Assembly (NCBI RefSeq): GCF_003019815.1
Contig: NZ_CP027773.1
Location: forward strand, 1,065,001-1,129,000
Direction: 5' to 3'
DNA length: 64,000 nt
DNA from: Variovorax sp. PMC12
GTDB taxonomy: Bacteria > Pseudomonadota > Gammaproteobacteria > Burkholderiales > Burkholderiaceae_C
Of the stretch, positions 54,473 through 63,279 are shown piece by piece. The notes beneath the pieces are model-generated. The model had not been told where the DNA came from, searched no databases, and saw only the letters and a program-made list of their open reading frames with translations. Made by a program: the position numbers and the translations under genes. Position 1 is the stretch's first letter. Each line of letters begins with the position of its first letter.

Positions 54473-57400
54473 ACGCCGTCCTGCGCCCCGAGACCGACAC
54501 CGGAACGGGCCCCGCCACCAGCGGGATCATCGAGTGCGTCATCCCGACCACCGAATCGCAGCGCGAAGTCTGGCTCGGCGCCATGCTGAGCCCGGAGGCT
54601 TCGCTGGCCTACAACGAATCGGTGCTGCTGCGCCTGCACGGGCCGCTGAATGCGCAGGCGCTGGGCCTTGCGATGGCCGCGCTGGTCGAGCGCCACCAGT
54701 CGCTGCGCGCCACCATCTCGCCGGACGGCACCTGCATGCTGGTCGGCCAGGCCCCGGCCGAGCCGATGGGCATGATGGACCTCGCCAAGCTCGACCCGCC
54801 ATCGCGCGAACAGGTGCTGGCTTCCGCGCACAACGCGGCGGTGTGCACGCCCTTCTCGCTCGAGCACGGGCCGCTGTTCAGGGCAGTGCTGTATCGCCTG
54901 GGCGAGGACGACCATGAACTCGTCATGTCGGCCCACCACGTGGTGTGCGACGGCTGGTCGTGGGCGGTCATCACCGAGCAGCTGGGCCACCTGTACGCCG
55001 AACAGATCGGCCAGGGGCTGCGGCTGAAGGCCGCGCCGTCCTATGCCGACTTCGCCGCGGCGGAAGCCGCCGAAGCCGCGCACCCCGACATGCAGCAGCA
55101 CGTGGACTACTGGCTGGAGCGCTTCTCGGGCGGCACGCCGCCCGTGCTGGAGCTGCCGCTGGACCACCCGCGCCCGGCCGTGCGCACCTTCACTTCGCTG
55201 CGTGCCGAACGCACGCTCGACCGCCGCCTGGTCACCGCCATGCGCTCGGTCAGCAGCAAGGCCGGCACCAGCCTGTTCGCGGGCCTGCTCGGCGCCTTCG
55301 TCGCCACGCTGCACCGGCTGACGGGGCAGGACGACATCGTGGTCGGCATTCCGGCCTCGGGCCAGCTGGCGCGCGACATGCCCGGCCTGGTGGGCCACTG
55401 CGTCAACCTGCTGCCGCTGCGCGTGAACGCACATGCGCACCTGCGCTTCGACGCGCTCATGAGCGAATGCGGCACCGCCGTGCTCGACGCCTTCGAGCAC
55501 CAGTCGCTGACTTACGGCGCGCTGCTCGGCCAGCTCTCGCTGCAGCGCGACGCCAGCCGGCTGCCGCTGGTGAGCGTGATGTTCAACGTCGACCCCGACG
55601 TGGCGAGCGGCACCGACAGCTTCGTCGGCCTGTCCGTCAGGCAGGACACCGTGCCGCGCCAGTACGAGAACTTCGAGCTGTTCCTGAACCTGCGCCCGCT
55701 CGAAGGCGGGCTGGTGATCGAGGCCCAGTACAACACCGGCCTGTTCGACGAAGTCAGCGTGCAGCGCTGGCTCGACATGTTCGAGTGCGTGCTGCGGTCG
55801 GCCACGCGCGACCCGTCCGAGGCCATCGGCCGGCTCGAGGTGCTGTCGACCGAGGCCTCGCTGGTGCTGGCCGCGCTGCAGCCCGCGCCCACCGAGCTGC
55901 TTGGCGACCCGCTGGCGCATGCCGGCTTCGTGGCCCGCGCGCTGCTGCACCCCGAGCGGCCGGCGCTGCGCGACGGCGCGCGGCGCAGCACCTACGGCGA
56001 GCTCGACGCGCAGTCGAACCGGCTGGCGCATGCGCTGCGCGAGCGCGGCATCGGCCGGGGCCAGCACGTGGGCCTGTGCCTGGAGCGCGGCACCGACATG
56101 CTGGTGGCCTTGCTGGCGGTGCTGAAATCGGGCGCCGCCTACGTGCCGCTCGACCCCGCTTTCCCGCAGGCGCGGCTCGACCACTACGCCGAAGACGCGC
56201 GGCTCGGCCTGCTGCTCACCACGTCCGACATCGCGACGGCACCGCGCCAGTGGCGTGTCGACGCGAGCCAGCACATCTTCGAGATCGACCGCGACACCGC
56301 CTGGCAACAGGGCCCCGCAACGGCGCTCGAGCCGGGCGAGCTCGACGCCGGCGCCGAAGACCCGGCCTACGTGATCTACACGTCGGGTTCCACCGGCAAG
56401 CCCAAGGGCGTGAGCGTGCCGCACCGCGGCGTGGCCAACCTGCTGCAGTCGATGCGCGTGGAGCCCGGCATCGGCGCGGCGGACCGCATCGCGGCCGTCA
56501 CCACGCTGTCCTTCGACATCGCCGTGGCCGAGCTGCTGCTGCCGCTCGCGGCCGGCGCCGAGATCGTGATGGTGCAGCGCGAGACCGCCATGGACGGCAA
56601 CCACCTGCGCGCCCTGCTGGAGGAAGAAGACGTCACCATCCTTCAGGCCACGCCCGGCATGTGGCAGCTGCTGCTCGACGCCCAGTGGCCCGGCGCGCCC
56701 GGCTTCCGGGGCTGGATCGGCGGCGAGCCGGTGCGCCCGCGCCTGGCGCTCGAGCTGCTCGACCGCTGCGAACAGCTGTGGAACGTGTACGGCCCGACCG
56801 AGACCACCGTGTGGTCGACCGTGTGGAACATGCAGCGCGACGTGGTCGCCTCGCGCGGCGTGTCGATCGGCCATCCGATCGACAACACCCAGGTGTGGAT
56901 CCTCGACGCCGAGCTGCGCCCATGCCCGCTCGGCGTGCCCGGCGAAATCTGCATCGGCGGCGATGGCGTCACGCTGGGCTACCACGACCGGCCCGAACTC
57001 ACGGCCGAGCGCTTCGTCACCGCGCGGATCCTCGGCCATGCCACGCCCCTCTACCGCACCGGCGACCGGGGCCGCTGGCGCAACGACGGCCTGCTGGAGC
57101 ACATGGGCCGGCTCGACTTCCAGGTGAAGGTGCGCGGCTACCGCATCGAGCCCGGCGAGATCGAGGCCCGCTGCAACGAGGTTGCCGGCGTCTCGCGCAG
57201 CGTGGTCGTGGCGCGCGAAGACAACCCCGGCGACGTGCGCCTGGTGGCCTACCTCGCCCTCGCGCCGAACGCGGCGGGCGCCGCCTTCGACCTCGAGGCG
57301 CTGATGCAGCACCTGCGCGGCAGCCTGCCGGCTTTCATGCTGCCGCAGCACGTGGTCACGCTCGCCAGCCTGCCGACCCTGCCCAACGGCAAGCTCGACC

Positions 57401-59505
57401 GCGCCTCGCTGCCGGCACCGCAGGCCGTGCCGCGCGAAACCATGCAGCGCGGCGCAGGCCCGCGCACCGACAGCGAGCGCAAGGTGCTCGCGGCCATGGA
57501 GCAGGTGCTGAGCCTGCCCGGCCTCGACATGAAGGACGACTTCTTCACCATGGGCGGCCATTCGCTGCTGGCCGCCCGCCTGGCCACGCTGCTGAGCCGC
57601 GAGTTCCAGATCACGCTGCCGCTGCGCACGCTGTTCGAGGCGCCCACCGCCGAGCGGCTGGCAGTGGCCGTCGAGGCGCTGCAAGGCACCGGCGCCGGCG
57701 AGCAGGTGCCGCTGCCCAACCGGCCCGACCGCACCACCGCGCCGATGACTCCGTCGCAGGAGCGCATCCGCTTCATGGAAGAGCTGCACCCCGGCCGCTC
57801 GGTCTACAACGCGCCGTCGGCGCAGCGGCTGCTGGGCGACTTCGATGCGGCGCGCTTCGAATCGGTGCTGCGCGAGATCATCCGCCGCCAGCCCGCGCTG
57901 CGCACCAGCATGGGCACCGACCCGCGCACTGGCGAGCCCGTCCAGTCGATTGCGCAGTCTGTGGATTTCTCGCTGCCGGTGATCGACCTGCGCGACCTGC
58001 CCGCCGACCAGCGCGAAGCCGAGCTGGCCGAGCAGATGCAGGAGCTGGCCGACCGCCCCATCGACATCCACCGCGCGCCGATGGCGCATGCGGCGCTGTT
58101 CAAGCTCGACGAGCGCGACCACGCCTTCGTTTTCGTGCCGCACCACCTGGTGTGGGACGGCTGGTCTTTCGACCTGATGCAGCGCGAGCTTTCCGCGCTC
58201 TACGACGCCGCCGAGCGCGGCCGCCCGCACGGCCTGCCGGCCATCGCCACCACGCACGGCGACTACGCCGAGTGGCTCGCCCAGTGGATGAAGGAGCCTG
58301 CGTTCGAAGAGCAGATCGGGTTCTGGCGCAAGCGCTTCGCCGCCGCGCCACTGCCCCGGCTGCCCAACACCGACATGCCGCGCCGCGCGGGCAAGAGCGG
58401 CCAGGGCGGCACGCAGTGGATCCACATCGACCTCGCCGCCACGCAGCGGCTGCGCGAAGTGGCGCGCGGCATGGACGTGACGCTCAGCATGCTGACCTTC
58501 GGCCTCTATGCGCTGACCATGGCCCGCACCATCGGCTCGGACGCCATCGTCATCGCCAACCCGGTGCGCGGCCGCCAGCAGCCGGAGACCGAGGACGTGA
58601 TGGGCGTCTTCAACAACGTGCTGCCGGTGTCGCTGCAGATCGACATGCGCCAGTCGCTGCCCGAGTTCATGCGCTACGTGAAGCAGGAGCTGCTCACGCT
58701 CATGAACTACCAGCAGGTGCCGTTCGAGCGCCTGATGGCCGAGCCCGGCTCCGGCGGCCAGGCCAAGGCGTCGGGGCCGTACCAGTCGATGTTCTCGTTC
58801 CAGGACGCGCGCGACCGCTCGCGCCGCCTGGGCAGCCTGCAGACGCGGCAGATGCACCTGATGCAGCGCGGCGCCACCGACGACATCGGCGTGTGGCTGA
58901 TGGACAAGCCGAGCGGGCTGGAAGGCGCGCTGATCTACAACGCCGACATCTACCTGCGCGAGACCGGCGCCCAGTTGCGCGAGCGCTACCTCGAACTGCT
59001 GCATCGCGCCGGCGACAGGCCCGAGGCCAGCCTGGACTACATCGCCAGCGCCGAAGGCTCGACCAGCGCCGCCTACCTGCGCAAGCTCGCGGCCGACACG
59101 TCGCGCGCCGAGGCGCCGGCCGGTGCGGCGGCGGGCGCGCCCAAGGCCAAGGCCGGGCTGATGAACCCCGAGCAGGCGCAGCTGGCACAGGTGTGGGCCG
59201 GCGTGGTCGGCATCGACGTCAACGACATCCGCGCGAGCGACAACTTCTTCGATCTCGGCGGCGATTCGCTGCTGGTGCTGCGCGCGGTGCAGCAGACCGA
59301 ACTGCTGCTGGGCTACCGCGTGGAGCCGCGGCGCTACCTGTTCGAGAACCTCGGGCAGATCGCCGCCTCGTCCACCTTCCAGCCGGTGAACACGACCGGC
59401 CCGGACAGCATTCCGTCGGAACTCCAGGGCCTGCCCGCCGCCGCCACGCCGCCGCGCGGCGGCCTGCTGGGACGCGCCTTCGGCGGCTGGCTGCGCAAGA
59501 GCTGA
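54469..59505 (+). CDS. NRPS with domains C-A-PCP-C-PCP and no thioesterase
   Basis: 1678 residues from an ATG overlapping the first synthetase stop. The first C domain has HHVVCDG at 156-162; the A domain spans about 480-980 (YTSGSTGKPKG near 637, NGKLDR near 974); the PCP has GGHSL near 1032; the second C domain has HHLVWDG at 1225-1231; the final PCP has Ser1600 in LGGDSL. The chain ends with a short basic/amphipathic tail, GGLLGRAFGGWLRKS, and has neither TE nor reductase. The A-domain pocket by eye is D-I-A-Q-W-G-V-V-W, which shares the D-I-x-Q and G...W pattern of glycine-type codes. The last PCP has no A domain in cis, so it must be loaded in trans or act as a transfer site. Confidence 0.9.
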   Translation: MNAVLRPETDTGTGPATSGIIECVIPTTESQREVWLGAMLSPEASLAYNESVLLRLHGPLNAQALGLAMAALVERHQSLRATISPDGTCMLVGQAPAEPMGMMDLAKLDPPSREQVLASAHNAAVCTPFSLEHGPLFRAVLYRLGEDDHELVMSAHHVVCDGWSWAVITEQLGHLYAEQIGQGLRLKAAPSYADFAAAEAAEAAHPDMQQHVDYWLERFSGGTPPVLELPLDHPRPAVRTFTSLRAERTLDRRLVTAMRSVSSKAGTSLFAGLLGAFVATLHRLTGQDDIVVGIPASGQLARDMPGLVGHCVNLLPLRVNAHAHLRFDALMSECGTAVLDAFEHQSLTYGALLGQLSLQRDASRLPLVSVMFNVDPDVASGTDSFVGLSVRQDTVPRQYENFELFLNLRPLEGGLVIEAQYNTGLFDEVSVQRWLDMFECVLRSATRDPSEAIGRLEVLSTEASLVLAALQPAPTELLGDPLAHAGFVARALLHPERPALRDGARRSTYGELDAQSNRLAHALRERGIGRGQHVGLCLERGTDMLVALLAVLKSGAAYVPLDPAFPQARLDHYAEDARLGLLLTTSDIATAPRQWRVDASQHIFEIDRDTAWQQGPATALEPGELDAGAEDPAYVIYTSGSTGKPKGVSVPHRGVANLLQSMRVEPGIGAADRIAAVTTLSFDIAVAELLLPLAAGAEIVMVQRETAMDGNHLRALLEEEDVTILQATPGMWQLLLDAQWPGAPGFRGWIGGEPVRPRLALELLDRCEQLWNVYGPTETTVWSTVWNMQRDVVASRGVSIGHPIDNTQVWILDAELRPCPLGVPGEICIGGDGVTLGYHDRPELTAERFVTARILGHATPLYRTGDRGRWRNDGLLEHMGRLDFQVKVRGYRIEPGEIEARCNEVAGVSRSVVVAREDNPGDVRLVAYLALAPNAAGAAFDLEALMQHLRGSLPAFMLPQHVVTLASLPTLPNGKLDRASLPAPQAVPRETMQRGAGPRTDSERKVLAAMEQVLSLPGLDMKDDFFTMGGHSLLAARLATLLSREFQITLPLRTLFEAPTAERLAVAVEALQGTGAGEQVPLPNRPDRTTAPMTPSQERIRFMEELHPGRSVYNAPSAQRLLGDFDAARFESVLREIIRRQPALRTSMGTDPRTGEPVQSIAQSVDFSLPVIDLRDLPADQREAELAEQMQELADRPIDIHRAPMAHAALFKLDERDHAFVFVPHHLVWDGWSFDLMQRELSALYDAAERGRPHGLPAIATTHGDYAEWLAQWMKEPAFEEQIGFWRKRFAAAPLPRLPNTDMPRRAGKSGQGGTQWIHIDLAATQRLREVARGMDVTLSMLTFGLYALTMARTIGSDAIVIANPVRGRQQPETEDVMGVFNNVLPVSLQIDMRQSLPEFMRYVKQELLTLMNYQQVPFERLMAEPGSGGQAKASGPYQSMFSFQDARDRSRRLGSLQTRQMHLMQRGATDDIGVWLMDKPSGLEGALIYNADIYLRETGAQLRERYLELLHRAGDRPEASLDYIASAEGSTSAAYLRKLAADTSRAEAPAGAAAGAPKAKAGLMNPEQAQLAQVWAGVVGIDVNDIRASDNFFDLGGDSLLVLRAVQQTELLLGYRVEPRRYLFENLGQIAASSTFQPVNTTGPDSIPSELQGLPAAATPPRGGLLGRAFGGWLRKS

Positions 59506-59523
59506 GGAAGAAGAAAGAACGCC

Positions 59524-60237
59524 ATGACAAGCGCCTCCCTCGCACGCTCCATCGACGCATCGGTCTGCCGCTACGTCGACCTGGACGAGTTCACCGACCT
59601 GCTGCCCGCGCAGATCCTGTCGCAGCACGAGTGCGAGCGGGCGGACGGCTTCCGGTTCGGCAGCGACCGGCAGCACTTCGTGGCGGCGCACATCGCGCTG
59701 CGGCAGGTGTTGTCCGCGCACACCGGCCTGCCGGCGGATGCGCTGGACTTTGCCGTCGGCGCCTTCGGCAAGCCTTCGCTCCAGGGCCGCCCGCGCACGC
59801 AGTTCTCCATGAGCCATTGCCAGGGGCTGGCGCTGATCGCCATCGGCGGGCGCGGGCCGCTGGGGGTCGACGTCGAACTGCTTCGCAAGGTGCCCGACGC
59901 CGCCGCATTGGCCGCGCGGCATTTCACGCGGCGCGAGAACGAGGCCCTGTCCGCGCTGCCCGAGCACGAACGCGACCGCGCCTTCCTGACCTGCTGGACC
60001 CGCAAGGAGGCCTGCCTGAAGGCGATCGGCGTGGGCATGCTGGTGTCGCCGCAGAGCTTCGAGGTGGGGTTGGAGCCCGATTGCCGCAGCGTCGAGCTCT
60101 CGGTGGCCGGGCGCATCCTGTGGCTGGTGCTGGGCGCCGCGCCGCCGCGCATGGACTGCGTCGGCGCGATCGCCGAATGGCGCGAGACCCAGGGCCGCGC
60201 GACCGTGAGCGGTCCGATGGCGGAGGCACGCGCATGA
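59524..60237 (+). CDS. Sfp-type 4'-phosphopantetheinyl transferase
   Basis: 237 residues. The magnesium-binding motif is GVDVELL and the second motif is CWTRKEACLKAIGVGM, both of the Sfp/EntD type; SMSHCQGLALIAIG and DRAFLTCWTRKE are in the expected order. It would attach the phosphopantetheine arms to the PCP and ACP domains of the two upstream synthetases. It starts 18 bases after the second synthetase and overlaps the next hydrolase gene by ATGA, so it belongs to the cluster. Confidence 0.92.
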   Translation: MTSASLARSIDASVCRYVDLDEFTDLLPAQILSQHECERADGFRFGSDRQHFVAAHIALRQVLSAHTGLPADALDFAVGAFGKPSLQGRPRTQFSMSHCQGLALIAIGGRGPLGVDVELLRKVPDAAALAARHFTRRENEALSALPEHERDRAFLTCWTRKEACLKAIGVGMLVSPQSFEVGLEPDCRSVELSVAGRILWLVLGAAPPRMDCVGAIAEWRETQGRATVSGPMAEARA

Positions 60238-61052
60238 ACTCCCTCGCGCTCATGTTCGGACCGGCGTCGCGCCAGCTGTTCGGCATCTTCCATCCCGCGG
60301 AAGACGCCGGCAGCGCGGAAACCGCCGTGCTGGTCTGCCCGCCCTATGGCGCCGAGGGCCTGCGCACGCACCGCTTCTTCAAGGTGCTGGCCGAGCGCCT
60401 GGCGCGCGCCGGCATCGCCACGCTGCGCTTCGACTTCTACGGCACCGGCGATTCACCGGGCGACGAGCGCCAGGGCGAGTTCGAAGGCTGGCGGCGCGAC
60501 CTGTGCTCGGCGCACGAGGAGCTGCGCCGCCGTGCGCCCGGCGCGCGCATCGTCTGGGTCGGCGCCCGGCTCGGCGCCACCCTGGCGGTGCTGGCCGCGC
60601 GCAACGGGCGCTGCGACCCGGTGCGGCTGGTGCTCTGGGAGCCGGTGATCGACGGCCGGCGCTACGCCCGCTTCCTGCGCGAGCAGCACGTGGCGGCCAT
60701 CGACGCCACCTTCTGCATTCCCGACCTCTCATGGCGCCGCAACCTGCTGCGCGAGCCCGACGCCGTGCCGGAAGAAGCGCTGGGCGCTTCCCTTTCGAGC
60801 ACGCTGCGCGCGCAGCTCGCGGCGCTCACGCCCGACGCGCTGCAGCTCACCGCGCTGCACGACACGCTGGTGCTGGCGCAGCCAGAAGACGAATACACGG
60901 CGCAATGGGCCGCCGAGCAGCAGTCGCGCCACATGCCGGTGCGCCTCGCCTACTTCAAGCACCGTCTCGAGTGGACCGCCGACCCCTATCCCAACAGCGC
61001 GATGGTGCCGGCGGACGCGCTCAACCGCCTCCAGGGAGCTCTTCATGAATGA
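60234..61052 (+). CDS. Alpha/beta-hydrolase-fold protein with no Ser nucleophile (exosortase-A hydrolase-2-like)
   Basis: 272 residues from an ATG overlapping the transferase stop. The N-terminus has VLVCPPYGAEGLRTHRFFKVLAERLARAGIATLRFDFYGTGDS, typical of alpha/beta hydrolases. The elbow that should carry the nucleophile reads WVGARLGATLA, with Arg where Ser is expected. The same substitution is found in the exosortase-A-associated hydrolase 2 family, which sits in exopolysaccharide clusters. It may be non-hydrolytic. It overlaps the following hydrolase gene by eight bases. Confidence 0.82.
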   Translation: MNSLALMFGPASRQLFGIFHPAEDAGSAETAVLVCPPYGAEGLRTHRFFKVLAERLARAGIATLRFDFYGTGDSPGDERQGEFEGWRRDLCSAHEELRRRAPGARIVWVGARLGATLAVLAARNGRCDPVRLVLWEPVIDGRRYARFLREQHVAAIDATFCIPDLSWRRNLLREPDAVPEEALGASLSSTLRAQLAALTPDALQLTALHDTLVLAQPEDEYTAQWAAEQQSRHMPVRLAYFKHRLEWTADPYPNSAMVPADALNRLQGALHE

Positions 61053-61974
61053 CATGACGCAAAGCCCGGTCCGCTTCGGGCAAGGCGAATCGCTGGTGGG
61101 CATGCTCACCACGCCGGCTGGCCAGGGCGCCGCCGCGGTGGGCTGCCTGATGCTCAACATGGGCGCCAACCACCGGGTCGGCCCGCGCCGCATCAACGTC
61201 AAGCTGGCGCACCTGCTGGCCGCGCGCGGGGTGAGCAGCCTGCGGCTCGACCTGGGCGGCGTGGGCGACAGCGACGCGGCCGACGCCAGCAGCGACCTGC
61301 GCACGCGCGCCGTGCAAGACCTGCGCGCAGCCATGGACCTGATCGAGAACAGGCTGGGCATTCGGCAGTTCGTGATCGTCGGCATGTGCTCGGGCGCGGA
61401 GCACGCCATGTCGGCCGGCGCGGCGGACACGCGCGTGATCGGCATCTCGATGTTCGACGGCTTCGCCTTCCCCGAGCGCCGCACGCGCTGGGAGCGCACC
61501 GTGCGGCGCGCGCTGGCCGCGCCGGTGCACCCGTCGTTCGCTGGCAAGGCGTTGCGCTGGGTCAAGCGCCGGGTGCTGCGCATCCAGACGGGAAACAAGC
61601 CGCTGCCGGGCTTCTTCACCGAGGAAAGCTCGCCCGAGGCCACCGCCAACTGGTTCGCCGCCACCATGAAGCAGCTGGCCGAGCGCAAGGTGGCGATGCA
61701 GCTGCTGTACTCGGGTTCGCTGCATGTCTGCGACTACGACCGCGACCAGCTCGGCGCCTTCCGCCATGCGCCCTTCGCGCAATCGCTCCAGTACGAATTC
61801 ATGCGCGAGGTCGACCACACCGTCTGCACCGAGAAGGGACAGCAGCTGTTCCTGCAGTCGGTGGGCGACTGGGTCGCCGAGCGCTGCTTCGGCGCCAGCA
61901 CCGAGCGGCGCAGCGCAAGCCGCGCCGCGGCAGGCGCCGGGCGCGCCATGCCCACCACCCTGGCCGCTCCCTGA
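61045..61974 (+). CDS. Alpha/beta-hydrolase with Cys in the nucleophile position (exosortase-A hydrolase-1-like)
   Basis: 309 residues. VGCLMLNMGANHRVGPRRINVKLAHLLAARGVSSLRLDLGGVGDSD opens the fold. The elbow reads IVGMCSGAEHA, giving Cys in the nucleophile place. A likely acid lies in the CDYDRDQLG stretch and the His in EVDHTVCT. This resembles exosortase-A-associated hydrolase 1. A Cys nucleophile suits acyl transfer from a thioester, so it is the best candidate in the cluster to release the chain from the terminal PCP in place of a thioesterase. That role is inference. Confidence 0.82.
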   Translation: MNDMTQSPVRFGQGESLVGMLTTPAGQGAAAVGCLMLNMGANHRVGPRRINVKLAHLLAARGVSSLRLDLGGVGDSDAADASSDLRTRAVQDLRAAMDLIENRLGIRQFVIVGMCSGAEHAMSAGAADTRVIGISMFDGFAFPERRTRWERTVRRALAAPVHPSFAGKALRWVKRRVLRIQTGNKPLPGFFTEESSPEATANWFAATMKQLAERKVAMQLLYSGSLHVCDYDRDQLGAFRHAPFAQSLQYEFMREVDHTVCTEKGQQLFLQSVGDWVAERCFGASTERRSASRAAAGAGRAMPTTLAAP

Positions 61975-62035
61975 GCCGGCCAAGCCCGACCCACCCCGCA
62001 CAGAACCGTTCACACCGGCAGTCAAGGAGATAACC

Positions 62036-63241
62036 ATGGACCACATCCATTCCGCCAGGCCCTCGCCGGGCATGCGCACGCTCTCAGCCCTCGCCCTGGC
62101 GGAATACCGCCTGCGATGGCTGGGCCTGGCCCTGCTGCTTTCCCTGGGGCTGGCGGGCTGCGCACCGGGCTTCGGCACGCCGGGGCCGCTGAACTACGGC
62201 GACGGCAACCAAGGCGGTGGGGACGCGACCGCGTCGGCGGCCGCCGGCAAGATCATTCCGATCACGCCCGACCTGATCCGCACGCAGATCGCGCAGCGGC
62301 CCAAGGGCGTGCCCGACTCCATCAAGAGGCTGTTCGCCGAAGCCCCGGTCTACACCATCGGGCCGGGCGACGTGATCAGCATCATCGTCTACGACCACCC
62401 CGAACTGCTGCCCAACGCGGGCGCGGTGATCGCGCAGCAGTCGGACCCGACCGGCGTGACCGTGGCGCCCGGCTTCATCGTCGACGCCAAGGGCGAGATC
62501 TTCTTTCCGTACATCGGGCGCACCAAGGTGCAGGGCCTGACGGAGAGCGGCGCATCGGAACTGGTTGCGCGGCGCATCAAGGCCTTCGTCAAGGAACCGC
62601 AGGTGTCGGTGCGCATCCAGTCGTTCCGCAGCCAGCGCGCCTACGTGCAGGGCGAGGTGCGCACGCCCGGGCTTCAGATCTTCACCGACGTGCCGATGAC
62701 GCTTTCCGAAGCCATCAGCCGCGCCGGCAGCTTCACCCAGCTCGGCGACCGCTCGCATGTCACGCTCACGCGCGGCGGCGTATCGACGCAGATCGACCTG
62801 CCGCTGCTGCAGGCGCAGGGCTTCGACGCCAACGGCATTCCGCTGCGCAACGGCGACATCGTGAACGTCGGCACCCGCGAGGACAACCGGGTCTACGTGA
62901 TGGGCGAAGTGCGGGCGCCGTCGGCGCTGCAGATGCGCCTGAACGGCCGCCTGAGCCTGAACGAGGCGCTGGGCGACGTGGGCGGGCCCGACCTGACGAC
63001 GGCGGACACCGGCCAGATCTACGTCGTGCGCAACACGCCGGACAACCCCGGCGCGCCGCAGGTCTTCAACCTCAACGCGAGGAACCCGGTGGCGCTCGCG
63101 CTGGCCGACCGCTTCGAGCTGCAGCCGCGCGACGTGGTGTACGTCGACCATGTGCCGCTGGCCACGTGGAGCCGCGTGTTCAGCCTGATTCTTCCGTCGG
63201 CCCAGGTCATCAACCTGGCCCGCGACACCGCGCGCCGGTAA
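62036..63241 (+). CDS. Wza-type polysaccharide export lipoprotein
   Basis: 401 residues from the ATG at 62036, with a perfect AAGGAG upstream. The signal ends in LAGC. The export domain begins APVYTIGPGDVISIIVYDHPEL; two SLBB domains follow (YVQGEVRTPGLQIFTD and VYVMGEVRAPSALQM), and a C-terminal helix region contains WSRVFSLILPSAQVIN. It forms the outer-membrane pore for capsular or extracellular polysaccharide. It lies 61 bases after the hydrolase gene in the same direction, so the assembly line and the export system may be co-transcribed. Confidence 0.93.
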   Translation: MDHIHSARPSPGMRTLSALALAEYRLRWLGLALLLSLGLAGCAPGFGTPGPLNYGDGNQGGGDATASAAAGKIIPITPDLIRTQIAQRPKGVPDSIKRLFAEAPVYTIGPGDVISIIVYDHPELLPNAGAVIAQQSDPTGVTVAPGFIVDAKGEIFFPYIGRTKVQGLTESGASELVARRIKAFVKEPQVSVRIQSFRSQRAYVQGEVRTPGLQIFTDVPMTLSEAISRAGSFTQLGDRSHVTLTRGGVSTQIDLPLLQAQGFDANGIPLRNGDIVNVGTREDNRVYVMGEVRAPSALQMRLNGRLSLNEALGDVGGPDLTTADTGQIYVVRNTPDNPGAPQVFNLNARNPVALALADRFELQPRDVVYVDHVPLATWSRVFSLILPSAQVINLARDTARR

Positions 63242-63279
63242 GCGCCCCACCCCGTCTCCCGCACGAAAAGGTGAACCCC

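Noticed and set aside
53938..59967. 2009-codon minus-strand ORF opposite the NRPS genes
   Set aside because: Shadow of the synthetase coding frame; the product has no domain and the true strand has all core motifs in order.
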